In this document: positions 32,017 through 40,496 of the stretch, in pieces
How the letters are laid out: every line of letters starts with the position of its first letter
Numbering within the stretch: position 1 is the stretch's first letter
Source of the DNA: Spongiibacteraceae bacterium
GTDB lineage: Bacteria; Pseudomonadota; Gammaproteobacteria; Pseudomonadales; Dasaniaceae
DNA: 64,000 nt
Direction of reading: 5' to 3'
Assembly (NCBI GenBank): GCA_028280715.1
Contig: JANQLG010000009.1
Span: forward strand, 1 to 64,000
Made by a program: the position numbers and the translations under genes
Notes under the pieces: generated by a model
Databases searched by the model: none
What the model was told of the DNA's origin: nothing
The model's input: only the letters and a program-made list of their open reading frames with translations

Positions 32017-32833
32017 CACGATAAATGATGCCCGGCCGACACTGCACCATCTCATAACAATCCGTCAATCCTGACAAGCCTTCTGAAGCTCCCAGTATTA
32101 AATAACCGCCTGGATGCAAGGTTCTATGGATACGCCGCAAAATATCGTTTTTTAATTCTGCTGAAAAATAGATCAACACGTTGCGACAGAACACCACATC
32201 AAACTTGCCTAGCGAAGCATAACTATCCATCAAATTAAGTGGTTGAAAGCGAATACATTTTTTGATTTCCGGTTTAACTCTCCACACCTCACCACCTAAG
32301 GAATCAAAAAAACGCCGCAACCGCTCACTAGCCAAACCCCGTCCCAGCGCTAAACCGTCGTATTCTGCCTTCTTACAATGTTCCAGCATACTGGGCGATA
32401 AATCAGTGGCTATAATCTCAACCGGATTTTTTAGCACTCCCATATTCGCGCTCTTATACTCTTCAACCAACATACTCAAAGAATAGGGTTCCTGCCCTGA
32501 TGAGCAGGCTGCCGACCAAACCCTGAGTGTGCCCGGACGCGATTTTTGAATTTCCGGCAGCAACTTGTTTTTGAAAATATCGAAGGGGTGAGTATCCCGA
32601 AACCACAAAGTTTCATTAGTGGTCATCGCATCAACGACAGCTTCTTTTAGTATGCGATTAGAAAGCTGCTGCATGCGTCTGACTAATTCGCCCAGAGTCT
32701 CAATCTCATGTTGAGCCATCAGCTTACTGAGCCGACTCGTCACTAAATACTGTTTGTTATCTCCTAACAAAATGCCACAAGCTTTTTCGAGAAACTCCTT
32801 AAAAGCTTGATAATCAGTGGGATCACTACTCAT
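32009..32833 (-). CDS. cheR: Chemotaxis protein methyltransferase CheR
   Basis: CheR methylates glutamates of chemoreceptors with SAM to reset sensitivity. The 274-residue protein has the N-terminal all-alpha CheR domain and a C-terminal SAM domain with VWSAACSSGQEPYSL, ATDLSPSML and the FCRNVLIYF motif. It follows cheV on the same strand with a 129-nt gap. Confidence 0.96.
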   Translation of the reverse strand: MSSDPTDYQAFKEFLEKACGILLGDNKQYLVTSRLSKLMAQHEIETLGELVRRMQQLSNRILKEAVVDAMTTNETLWFRDTHPFDIFKNKLLPEIQKSRPGTLRVWSAACSSGQEPYSLSMLVEEYKSANMGVLKNPVEIIATDLSPSMLEHCKKAEYDGLALGRGLASERLRRFFDSLGGEVWRVKPEIKKCIRFQPLNLMDSYASLGKFDVVFCRNVLIYFSAELKNDILRRIHRTLHPGGYLILGASEGLSGLTDCYEMVQCRPGIIYRAK

Positions 32834-32962
32834 AGAAAAGTCCTGAAACTACAGGAACTTGAAGATTCATAAGCTGGAACATCTCTCATCAATTGGTCAC
32901 TGATACTAACAGGGTAGTCACGACAAACTATCCTAACAGTCAATACTAACAGTTATTATCTG

Positions 32963-33895
32963 TTATGTACCCTCTACATCCTTAATACGGTCGGTTACCA
33001 TTGTTGCCAATTGATCCGGATTAAATTTGGCCAGAAAATTATCGGCTCCAACTTTTTTCACCATAGCTTGATTGAATACACCACTTAGAGAAGTATGGAG
33101 AACGATATGTAAATTCGCCATCCGTGGATCACCGCGTACTTCAGAAGTCAGCGTATAACCATCCATTTCTGGCATCTCAATATCCGAGATCATCACTAAA
33201 AACTTGCTGGGAACATCCTCGCCTTTATCCGCCAAATCCCTTAAATATTCCCATGCCTGCATACCATCATTGAGCACTGTCGTTTCCACCCCAACGGTTT
33301 CAACACAGCGTTTAATTTGTTTCCGCGCTATAGCCGAATCATCCACAATCAATACATGCTTGGAAGGAGCCAAGCTCACTACTTCATCTGCGAGAACCTC
33401 TTGAGAAATATCTTCCAGCATCGGGGAAACTTCTGAAAGAATTTTTTCCACATCGATAATCTCGACCAGTTTGCCCTCAACTTCAGTCACAGCGGTGAGG
33501 TAGTGTTCACGACCCGACCCTTTAGGTGGCGGATGGATATCACCCCAGTTCATATTGACAATTCTTTCGACGCCTCGCACCAAAAAGCCCTGAGTCTGGG
33601 TGTTGTACTCGGTAATAATGACAAAACCGTTCTCGATATCATCAAGAGCATGCTGGCCAGTAGCCAAACTTAAATCCATAATCGAAATGGTGCCGCCACG
33701 AATATTTGCCACCCCACGTACCACAGGGCTACTTTGTGGTAGCGAATTCAGCTTGGGGCACTGCAACACTTCTTTAACCTTGAAGACGTTAATACCATAT
33801 ATCTGCTCGCCATCTAAACGGAATAACAGTAGCTCTAACCGGTTTTCACCGACCAGCTGAGTGCGCTGATTTACTGTCTCAAGAACGCCTGCCAT
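32963..33895 (-). CDS. cheV: Chemotaxis coupling protein CheV (CheW domain plus receiver)
   Basis: CheV couples chemoreceptors to CheA and has a phosphorylatable receiver. The N-terminal CheW-like domain (about 15-160, with PVVRGVANIRGGTISIMD) is followed by a receiver domain (about 175-305) with the acidic pair VDDSA, the phospho-acceptor region SDIEMPEMDG and the conserved lysine in LAKFNPD. AGGAG lies 7 nt before the ATG. A sigma-28-like promoter upstream suggests flagellar co-regulation. Confidence 0.96.
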   Translation of the reverse strand: MAGVLETVNQRTQLVGENRLELLLFRLDGEQIYGINVFKVKEVLQCPKLNSLPQSSPVVRGVANIRGGTISIMDLSLATGQHALDDIENGFVIITEYNTQTQGFLVRGVERIVNMNWGDIHPPPKGSGREHYLTAVTEVEGKLVEIIDVEKILSEVSPMLEDISQEVLADEVVSLAPSKHVLIVDDSAIARKQIKRCVETVGVETTVLNDGMQAWEYLRDLADKGEDVPSKFLVMISDIEMPEMDGYTLTSEVRGDPRMANLHIVLHTSLSGVFNQAMVKKVGADNFLAKFNPDQLATMVTDRIKDVEGT

Positions 33896-33957
33896 AGATG
33901 TCTCCTAGTGTCGTGTATATTCAATGTAGCATTTCATCAGCAGTATGGCTTTACTGC

Positions 33958-33973
33958 AGGCACGCTTATTGCA
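33958..33973 (+). promoter_or_regulatory. Sigma-54 (RpoN) promoter for flgA
   Basis: AGGCACGCTTATTGCA matches the -24/-12 consensus TGGCACG-N4-TTGCW at all core positions except the first T, with GG and GC correctly spaced. It lies 117 nt before flgA. RpoN control of early and middle flagellar genes is known in Pseudomonas and Vibrio. Confidence 0.7.
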
Positions 33974-34030
33974 ATTTATCTTCTCGTATCAGATGCCGAC
34001 AAATAAATGACGCTAACGGCCATCTGAAGG

Positions 34031-34057
34031 ATATCGGCAGAAATCCAGTTTCATTTA
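34031..34057 (-). promoter_or_regulatory. Candidate sigma-28 (FliA) promoter for cheV-cheR
   Basis: On the minus strand TAAATGAA, an 11-nt spacer and GCCGATAT resemble the FliA consensus TAAAGTTT-N11-GCCGATAA; the -10 half is strong and the -35 half partial. It would give a leader of about 130 nt before cheV. Confidence 0.5.
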
Positions 34058-34089
34058 CTCTGTCGTACTCTAGAGCATAGGCCAAGATA

Positions 34090-34803
34090 ATGATTGTTCG
34101 TAGTTTTTCAATAATTTTTAGCCTGTTAATAACAGTTACGAATATCTCGTATGCGGCCGTCGACGCCCAGCAGATTAAGGCCGCTGTATCTAATTACCTC
34201 GATGCATATGAAGCCCAATTAGCAGAACAATACCCCGACGCAGAACGTATCGAATACCAAATCAGCAGTTTAGACTCTCGGCTAACGATGGCCGAATGCT
34301 CAGAAGCACTGTCGGTGACCCGCAGATCCACCAAAACTCTAGGACGGATAAACACTAAGGTGAGCTGCGATAGCGACACAGTGCAATGGTCCATCTATGT
34401 GCCAGTAGAAATTAATATTTATCAACGAGTGGTCACTACGACCAAGCCGATCGCTCGAAATCAGATTTTAGGTGCAGATGACCTTGACCTGCGCGAGGCT
34501 GATATTAGCCAGCTGCGCGGCGGCTACTTTTTCGCTCTCGACGAAGTAATCGGCATGGTTGCCAAACGAAACCTAATAGCAAACAAAGCGATTGATTCGC
34601 AGCAACTTAAACCGCCCATCATGATTAAAAAAGGCGAGGCCGTCATCTTGAATGCCAGTACAAGTGGGCTAACAGTAAAAATGCCGGGCGTAGCCCTTAA
34701 TGATGGTCGCCATGGTGAACAAATTAGTGTTCGCAACACGCAATCAAAACGAATTGTTGATGCTAAAGTGATTGCCCCCGGGCAAGTTGCCGTGACAATG
34801 TAA
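34090..34803 (+). CDS. flgA: Flagellar basal body P-ring formation protein FlgA
   Basis: FlgA is a periplasmic chaperone for assembly of the FlgI P ring. The 237-residue protein has a signal peptide (SFSIIFSLLITVTNISYAA), an N-terminal domain and a C-terminal SAF domain (about 115-237), with TKPIARNQILGADDLDLRE and the closing RNTQSKRIVDAKVIAPGQVA that are typical of FlgA. It heads the flgA-flgM-flgN group. Confidence 0.95.
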   Translation: MIVRSFSIIFSLLITVTNISYAAVDAQQIKAAVSNYLDAYEAQLAEQYPDAERIEYQISSLDSRLTMAECSEALSVTRRSTKTLGRINTKVSCDSDTVQWSIYVPVEINIYQRVVTTTKPIARNQILGADDLDLREADISQLRGGYFFALDEVIGMVAKRNLIANKAIDSQQLKPPIMIKKGEAVILNASTSGLTVKMPGVALNDGRHGEQISVRNTQSKRIVDAKVIAPGQVAVTM

Positions 34804-34871
34804 ACTGGGGGCACCTACTATTAAAGGGCAAAAGTGGGGCTGTAGAGATAGTGTGAAAATACCGAAAATGT

Positions 34872-34898
34872 TAAAGTTTACAGCGATTGTGCCGATAT
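34872..34898 (+). promoter_or_regulatory. Sigma-28 (FliA) promoter for flgM
   Basis: TAAAGTTT (34872-34879), an 11-nt spacer, then GCCGATAT (34891-34898) match the FliA consensus at 15 of 16 positions. The start point would be near 34905, about 57 nt before flgM. A class-3 promoter for the anti-sigma factor gene is the classical feedback arrangement. Confidence 0.85.
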
Positions 34899-34961
34899 TT
34901 ACCTTGATCGTTCAATTATTTGCCCTTATGCAGTACAACCTAAGTAATACGGTATTTGAAA

Positions 34962-35273
34962 ATGGTTAGAGAAATCAACGGCTTGGATGGTTTTCAGCCC
35001 TCGACAAAAAGTGTCGGGCAGAACACCAAAAAATCCTCGCAAGAACCGGCCTCCACCGCCAGTGAAGCATCGCAAAGTGGCTCTGATGATGTACAACTGA
35101 GCAGTGAAGCACGCACACTGCAATCATTAACTGACAGGGTTAATGAGTTACCAGATGTGAATGTGGAACGGGCAGAGCAAATTAAAGCCGCTTTGGAAAG
35201 CGGAGAATACAAAGTCGATGACTTGGTCATCGCAGATAAATTACTCAGCAGCGAAGCGCTCTTCGGCAAATAG
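34962..35273 (+). CDS. flgM: Anti-sigma-28 factor FlgM
   Basis: FlgM binds and inhibits FliA until it is exported through the finished hook. The 103-residue protein has a disordered, Ser/Gln-rich N-terminal half and the conserved C-terminal FliA-binding helices (LTDRVNELPDVNVERAEQIKAALESG with YKVDDLVIADKLL). The frame also opens at a TTG two codons earlier; the ATG at 34962 (MVREINGLDG) is the natural start. Confidence 0.94.
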   Translation: MVREINGLDGFQPSTKSVGQNTKKSSQEPASTASEASQSGSDDVQLSSEARTLQSLTDRVNELPDVNVERAEQIKAALESGEYKVDDLVIADKLLSSEALFGK

Positions 35274-35317
35274 AGCGTTTCTCATACTGACATCCAACCT
35301 ATCTCTGGTAGTTCAAA

Positions 35318-35348
35318 TCTGTTAGTTCAACAGTTAAAAACTAACAGA
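35318..35348 (+). repeat. Inverted repeat between flgM and flgN
   Basis: Perfect 10-bp arms TCTGTTAGTT and AACTAACAGA surround an 11-nt loop in the 142-nt flgM-flgN gap. There is no T-run after it, so it is more likely an RNA stem that tunes flgN expression or stability than a terminator. Confidence 0.5.
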
Positions 35349-35415
35349 GCATAGGAAGCTCAGACGGGCAAATACTGAGCATGCTGGATGAAATGAATGA
35401 TCGAGGTAACGCACT

Positions 35416-35922
35416 ATGTCAAATTACAATCAATCTCAAAATAATCACTCTCAACACGAACGGCTTTGGTTAGAACTTAACGAAACCTTTCAACAAGATC
35501 TACCCGCAACGATAAATCTTCTCAACACACTTAAGCTGGAACGTACAGCTCTTGAACAGCGTGATTACGACACCTTTGAAAAAATCATTGTCGATAAACA
35601 AACACTGCTCAACACCTTAGAAACCAACGCCAATGCGCGCCGATCACTGTTACAACAAGCCGGCTTTACTGATGAATCCGCTACCCTGAAAGCTGTCGAA
35701 CAAGAAGCACCTTCCGTCGCTAAAGCTTGGCATCAACTCGGTGAGCAATGGAAACAATGCCAGCAGCTGAATGAAGTTAATGAACGCATTGCCAAACGCA
35801 CTCGTCTTGTTGTGGGGCAATTACTGGATATTCTTCGCGGTCATAACTCACATTCAAAGCTATATAATAGTAAGGGCGATGCGCGCCGTACTTCAAGCGG
35901 GCGCACCATTACTAGCGCTTAA
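35416..35922 (+). CDS. flgN: Flagellar export chaperone FlgN
   Basis: FlgN is the cytoplasmic chaperone of the hook-filament junction proteins FlgK and FlgL. The 168-residue protein is helical with heptad-like segments and ends in LYNSKGDARRTSSGR, a C-terminal signature typical of FlgN. GAGGT precedes the ATG. Its position after flgM is the conserved order. The following 226 nt up to 36148 hold no gene or clear terminator that I can see. Confidence 0.9.
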   Translation: MSNYNQSQNNHSQHERLWLELNETFQQDLPATINLLNTLKLERTALEQRDYDTFEKIIVDKQTLLNTLETNANARRSLLQQAGFTDESATLKAVEQEAPSVAKAWHQLGEQWKQCQQLNEVNERIAKRTRLVVGQLLDILRGHNSHSKLYNSKGDARRTSSGRTITSA

Positions 35923-36148
35923 TAATCAGGTCTCAAAAATAGAAGCCCTTTGATTGGCGCTGCTTTTATCGCCACAAGTAACGTTTTGCCGATGGTTGAT
36001 GAAGTAGCTATCGGTGTTGTGAATCACCTCTGAAAACGCCCAAATTTATACCGTAAAGCTTGTGCATACTGTCGATTTTGCCCGGTATTAAAACTATAGT
36101 TATTCGCATACTTGCGGATATTTTTAGGCTTAACACCGGAATTTAGTA

Positions 36149-39055
36149 ATGCGCGTTCACTCCATAGCCCTGTTATTTCTCATTTCTATCATCACAACAA
36201 GCTGTGGCGGTGGCGGAGGTGGCGGGAGTAGCAGCCCGGAGCCAGTGCTAATTGCCAATATCGATTTAAGTGGCTCTCCTGATGGGCCTGCCCCCTTAAC
36301 ATTGACCTTCGATGGCAGCGGATCTTCTATTCAAAACGCAAGATCCGACGGTCCAACTATCACGAGTTATCAATGGGATTTTGGTGACGGTCAAACCGAC
36401 ACCGGCGCATTAGTCACTCATATCTATACCGGCGACCAGCGCTATACAGCGACGCTGACCGTGACTGACAGCCGTAATGTTACTGATACCACTCAGGTGA
36501 CGATAAGAACCGCTTTTTCTGTGTCAGGAACTATATCTGCAACTAACAACAGTAGGGTAGATGTCGATGTTAATGACCCATCACGTCAAGACAAAACCAA
36601 TGCAAGTACGACATTCATCACCAATAATATCTTTGACGATGCACAAAGATTACCCAACCCAACAATACTTAACGGCTTTATAAGCAGAGACCCTGCGGGA
36701 GCACCCAGTTCCGGCAACAGCAACTTTGAATTCGATGCTGACTTCAATGATTATTACGCTGTTTATCTACTAGAAAATCAATTTGTTTCTCTTCGTATCG
36801 CAGACTTTAATCCATCTTTCCCTACCGCAGTGGATGTTGATCTATACCTTTATGACAGTGATTTAGTATTAATTGGTGCCTCTAACGCATCGAATTCACC
36901 ATTGGAATCTGTATCAACACTGACCGAGGGTGAATACCTTATCCAAGTCAATGCCTTTGCAGGAATCAGCAAATATGTGTTAAATGTCGGAACAACATCT
37001 ATGGTGACCGGCCACCGCGCTTATGGTCAAAAAGCCGATTTTATTCCAGGCGAAATCATCGTGAAGCAAAAGCCTTTGCACAAAATATCTGTGCAGGCAG
37101 CCAATACATTAACGCCTTTAAAACTATCGCATCAGGACAGAAGTCGCCCCGGACTAATGCGTTTTGATACAGCCAGTACCCCTACAAAAAATGTACAAAC
37201 AACATCAGTACTTACCAACACGATCAACACAAAGAATGAATTGGCTCATAACACTCTGCGGAAAATTAAAGAACTCCAATTACGCGATGATGTTGAATAT
37301 GCAGAGCCCAATTACCGTGTATACCCGTCGCTTGAACCTAACGACACTTTTTATCCTCTGCAAACCCACTATGCACAGATCAATTTGCCCTTAGCATGGG
37401 AAATTACCACCGGCACACCGATCAGCGGAGATGTTATTGTGGCTGTGGTTGACTCAGGTGTAGTGCTAAACCATGAAGATCTAACAGGAAAGCTTGTTGG
37501 CGGCTATGATTTCATCAGAGACCCAGCTGTCAGCAACGATGGCGATGGTATCGACAGCAACCCCTTCGATCCTGGTGATGGTAGTGGCGGAAAAGCTCCA
37601 TCGTGGCATGGCACTCATGTCGCTGGCACCATAGCAGCAAACAGTAATAACGGCTTAGGGGTCAGCGGTGTGTCCTGGGGTGCTCAAATAATGCCAATCC
37701 GGGCTTTAGGCATCGACGGAGGGAGTAGCTATGATGTTATGCAAGGCATTCGTTTTGCTGCAGGCTTGAGCAATGACAGTGGAACAATCCCGCCACAGCC
37801 AGCCGATATTATTAATTTAAGTCTCGGTGGCGGTAGTTTTAATCAATCCGAGCAGAACCTATTCACACAACTCTACAATGCCGGTGTCATCGTTGTTGCT
37901 GCAGCAGGCAATGAAAATACTTCTATGCCCTCTTATCCTGCAGCTTATGACAATGTTATTTCAGTAAGTGCTGTCGATTGGAACAATGACAAAGCACCCT
38001 ATTCGAATTTTGGTTCCACCATAGACATTACAGCACCTGGTGGTGATCTAAGCTTTGATAGCGACGGTAATGGTTATTCAGATGGCGTATTAAGCACTTT
38101 AGTCGATACCAATCAGCAGGATAACTATCAATTTTACCAAGGCACCTCAATGGCAACGCCACATGTTGCTGGTGTGGCCGCGTTGATGAAGGCTATTGAT
38201 TCCGGTTTAACCGCTATCGAATTTGATCAAGCCTTACAAACGCAAGCACTCACCAATGATATCGGTGACAGTGGCAGAGATGATCAATTTGGCTTTGGTA
38301 TTATCGACGCTCTTAAAGCAGTGCAGCATGCACAGACGCTGGCAGGCGGCACCGTCACAGGCAGCATGCTTGCAACACCAACACGAATTAATTTTGGCAA
38401 TTCACTAACATCTAATTCTCTAACGCTAACACAAATTGGAAATACTCCACCTACAGTCAGTAGTTTTAATTTTTCAGCCCCATGGCTATTTGTCGATGAC
38501 AGCTCAGTGGCAGCCAATGGTACTGGAGAATACATTATACAAATTGATCGTTCCGATTTATCCGACGCCACCTATTCTGACAATATAATTTTCAACCTGA
38601 GCAATGGGGTCGAATTAACCATCCCTGTAACAATGACAGTACAAAATGACACAGCAGGAACCGGTGACGCTGGTTTCCTCTATGTAGTACTGTTAGATCC
38701 TGAAAGTTTTGATGTTGTAGAGCAGTTTAATGTGGATGTGCAAGACGGTATCTACAACTATCAATTCAACAATGTGCCCTACGGAAGTTATGTTATCTAT
38801 ACAGGGTCTGATGTAGACAATGACTTCTTTATTTGCGGTATCGGCGAAAGCTGCGGCAGTTACCCTACTCTTGATCGATCATCCACCGTAGACGTTTTTG
38901 ATGATGTCAGTGGCTTGAATTTTCTAGCACCAATCACTACCGACGCACTCAGCACAAGCAGTACCGGCACTGTGAAAGATGCTGGATCTATTGAGCGAAA
39001 AGCCATTATCGACCCAACGGCTAAAACAGGTAAGAAACTACAAATAGAAAATTAA
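36149..39055 (+). CDS. Large S8 (subtilisin-like) serine protease, predicted lipoprotein with PKD and PPC domains
   Basis: A 968-residue secreted protease. The signal peptide ends at ITTSC (Cys19), followed by a poly-Gly stretch typical of surface lipoproteins; the lipobox is not ideal. A PKD domain (about 33-120, WDFGDGQTDTG) and a PPC-like beta domain (about 195-285) precede a propeptide-like segment and the S8 domain (about 425-720) with catalytic D435 (VVDSGVV), H487 (HGTHVAG), N588 (AAGNEN) and S667 (GTSMATPHVAG). The C-terminal 200 residues are beta-rich and end without a recognised sorting signal. It probably degrades external protein. Confidence 0.93.
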   Translation: MRVHSIALLFLISIITTSCGGGGGGGSSSPEPVLIANIDLSGSPDGPAPLTLTFDGSGSSIQNARSDGPTITSYQWDFGDGQTDTGALVTHIYTGDQRYTATLTVTDSRNVTDTTQVTIRTAFSVSGTISATNNSRVDVDVNDPSRQDKTNASTTFITNNIFDDAQRLPNPTILNGFISRDPAGAPSSGNSNFEFDADFNDYYAVYLLENQFVSLRIADFNPSFPTAVDVDLYLYDSDLVLIGASNASNSPLESVSTLTEGEYLIQVNAFAGISKYVLNVGTTSMVTGHRAYGQKADFIPGEIIVKQKPLHKISVQAANTLTPLKLSHQDRSRPGLMRFDTASTPTKNVQTTSVLTNTINTKNELAHNTLRKIKELQLRDDVEYAEPNYRVYPSLEPNDTFYPLQTHYAQINLPLAWEITTGTPISGDVIVAVVDSGVVLNHEDLTGKLVGGYDFIRDPAVSNDGDGIDSNPFDPGDGSGGKAPSWHGTHVAGTIAANSNNGLGVSGVSWGAQIMPIRALGIDGGSSYDVMQGIRFAAGLSNDSGTIPPQPADIINLSLGGGSFNQSEQNLFTQLYNAGVIVVAAAGNENTSMPSYPAAYDNVISVSAVDWNNDKAPYSNFGSTIDITAPGGDLSFDSDGNGYSDGVLSTLVDTNQQDNYQFYQGTSMATPHVAGVAALMKAIDSGLTAIEFDQALQTQALTNDIGDSGRDDQFGFGIIDALKAVQHAQTLAGGTVTGSMLATPTRINFGNSLTSNSLTLTQIGNTPPTVSSFNFSAPWLFVDDSSVAANGTGEYIIQIDRSDLSDATYSDNIIFNLSNGVELTIPVTMTVQNDTAGTGDAGFLYVVLLDPESFDVVEQFNVDVQDGIYNYQFNNVPYGSYVIYTGSDVDNDFFICGIGESCGSYPTLDRSSTVDVFDDVSGLNFLAPITTDALSTSSTGTVKDAGSIERKAIIDPTAKTGKKLQIEN

Positions 39056-39065
39056 TGGAATCAAA

Positions 39066-39725
39066 CTAAAGCAAGCCGATTAACTGCTCATATAATTCAG
39101 GTTGAATCTTTTTCAACCGTAGGAGATCTCTTGGGCGATCCAAATCTGATAAAGTATCCAACTCAAACCATGAAAGATTATTTGCAGTGAGTTGATCTCG
39201 CGTCTGCTGTAACACTCTGCTACTGCCCCATTGAATATTTTCAAAAACTTCGGGCAACACCTGTCGCATACCGATAAGCACATAGCCACCATCACTAGCT
39301 GGCCCAATAACGACAGGAAACTTCTCCAACGCTTTTCTTGCTTGATCAACATAGGATGAAGACATTTCCGGACAGTCAGTGCCAATAATAATGACCGACG
39401 CCGCTTGCTGTAAAACATTTTCTGCAGCGTTAAACATTTTCTGTCCTAAGGAAGTGCCTTGTTGAATATGAAGAGGCAAACCAAAATGCTGTTGCTGAGA
39501 ACATAACCAATCGTGCTCAGCCGAGCCCCATAATTCCATTTGAGGTAAAAAATCTTCGCATAATCTATTAAGCGTGTGACTCACCAACGCACGGTGAATA
39601 TCAGCCGCCGCTTGAGCAGATACAGACAACTCATCGGATTCATCAAAAGTATACAAACGCGTTTTCACTTTCCCTTCAACAGGAGCTTTAGCAAAAACCA
39701 ATAAACGAAATTCATCGAATGACAT
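39066..39725 (-). CDS. TIGR04282-type (DUF2064) glycosyltransferase of arsenosugar-type clusters
   Basis: A 219-residue GT-A-like nucleotidyl/glycosyltransferase. The N-terminal FAKAPVEGKVKTRL motif, the IIGTDCPEMSSSYVDQA segment and GPASDGGYVLIGM are diagnostic of the DUF2064/TIGR04282 family, annotated as part of arsenosugar biosynthesis. Its neighbours, a TIGR04283-type transferase and ArsS, support that assignment. It is separated from the next gene by 51 nt and converges with the protease gene. Confidence 0.88.
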   Translation of the reverse strand: MSFDEFRLLVFAKAPVEGKVKTRLYTFDESDELSVSAQAAADIHRALVSHTLNRLCEDFLPQMELWGSAEHDWLCSQQQHFGLPLHIQQGTSLGQKMFNAAENVLQQAASVIIIGTDCPEMSSSYVDQARKALEKFPVVIGPASDGGYVLIGMRQVLPEVFENIQWGSSRVLQQTRDQLTANNLSWFELDTLSDLDRPRDLLRLKKIQPELYEQLIGLL

Positions 39726-39776
39726 TAATCAAATACCAAACTTTGAGAAAGCGATGAGAAAATTCTCTTTTTGCAA

Positions 39777-40496
39777 TTAATTCTGATAATAAATTTTATG
39801 TAGTTTCTTAGGACTGACACCAAAAAAATAAGCCAGCCGTAAACACCACATCAGCAGTACCGTATTAATAATTCCATTTTTCTCCCAACGGCGACTGGAC
39901 GTCATAACTATTTCAGAAATCACAACAGGGGAAGATTGCCGACGAAGGCGTGAACAGAATTCCACATCTTCCATAAGGGGAATATCTGCATAGCCTTTTA
40001 CCTGAAAAAAAAGGTAACGCCTCACAAATAACGCCTGATCACCTGTTGCTATCCCTGTTATTCGTGAACGAAGACTAATAGCATGCTCAATAATTCGAAA
40101 TAAAAAATTCGCACCACTAAGGCGAAGAGAAAAGAAACCCCAGTTTTTTTTCGCCTCATTCAATTGCAGAAAAGTTTGTGTAACATTTTGTGGAAGCAAT
40201 GTATCCACATGCAAAAACAGCAACCAGTCACCTTTAGCGACAGCTGCACCCTGATTCATTTGCTCGGCACGCCCAGGGCTGGAGCTGATGCACTTATCCG
40301 CTAATGACGTTGCCAAGGACAAAGTTCTATCACGACTACCGCCATCCACCACAATCAATTCACACTGTTTATTGCGTAGCGATTGTAAAGTCGACAAGCT
40401 GTTAACAATTGTCTGCTCTTCATTTAAACAAGGGATAATAATGCTCAGCAAAGGTGACGACTGTTTTACACACTCAGTCACATCCGTATTAGCCAT
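39777..40496 (-). CDS. TIGR04283-type family 2 glycosyltransferase of arsenosugar-type clusters
   Basis: A GT2 transferase of 239 residues: LLSIIIPCLNEEQTIVNSL at the N-terminus, VDGGSRDRTL, and the DxD-like LLFLHVDTLLP. The TIGR04283 family hallmarks FSLRLSG and ATGDQALFVRR are present. The ATG at 40496 overlaps the arsS stop by 8 nt, so the two are probably translated together; the open frame beyond it is arsS coding sequence. Confidence 0.9.
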   Translation of the reverse strand: MANTDVTECVKQSSPLLSIIIPCLNEEQTIVNSLSTLQSLRNKQCELIVVDGGSRDRTLSLATSLADKCISSSPGRAEQMNQGAAVAKGDWLLFLHVDTLLPQNVTQTFLQLNEAKKNWGFFSLRLSGANFLFRIIEHAISLRSRITGIATGDQALFVRRYLFFQVKGYADIPLMEDVEFCSRLRRQSSPVVISEIVMTSSRRWEKNGIINTVLLMWCLRLAYFFGVSPKKLHKIYYQN

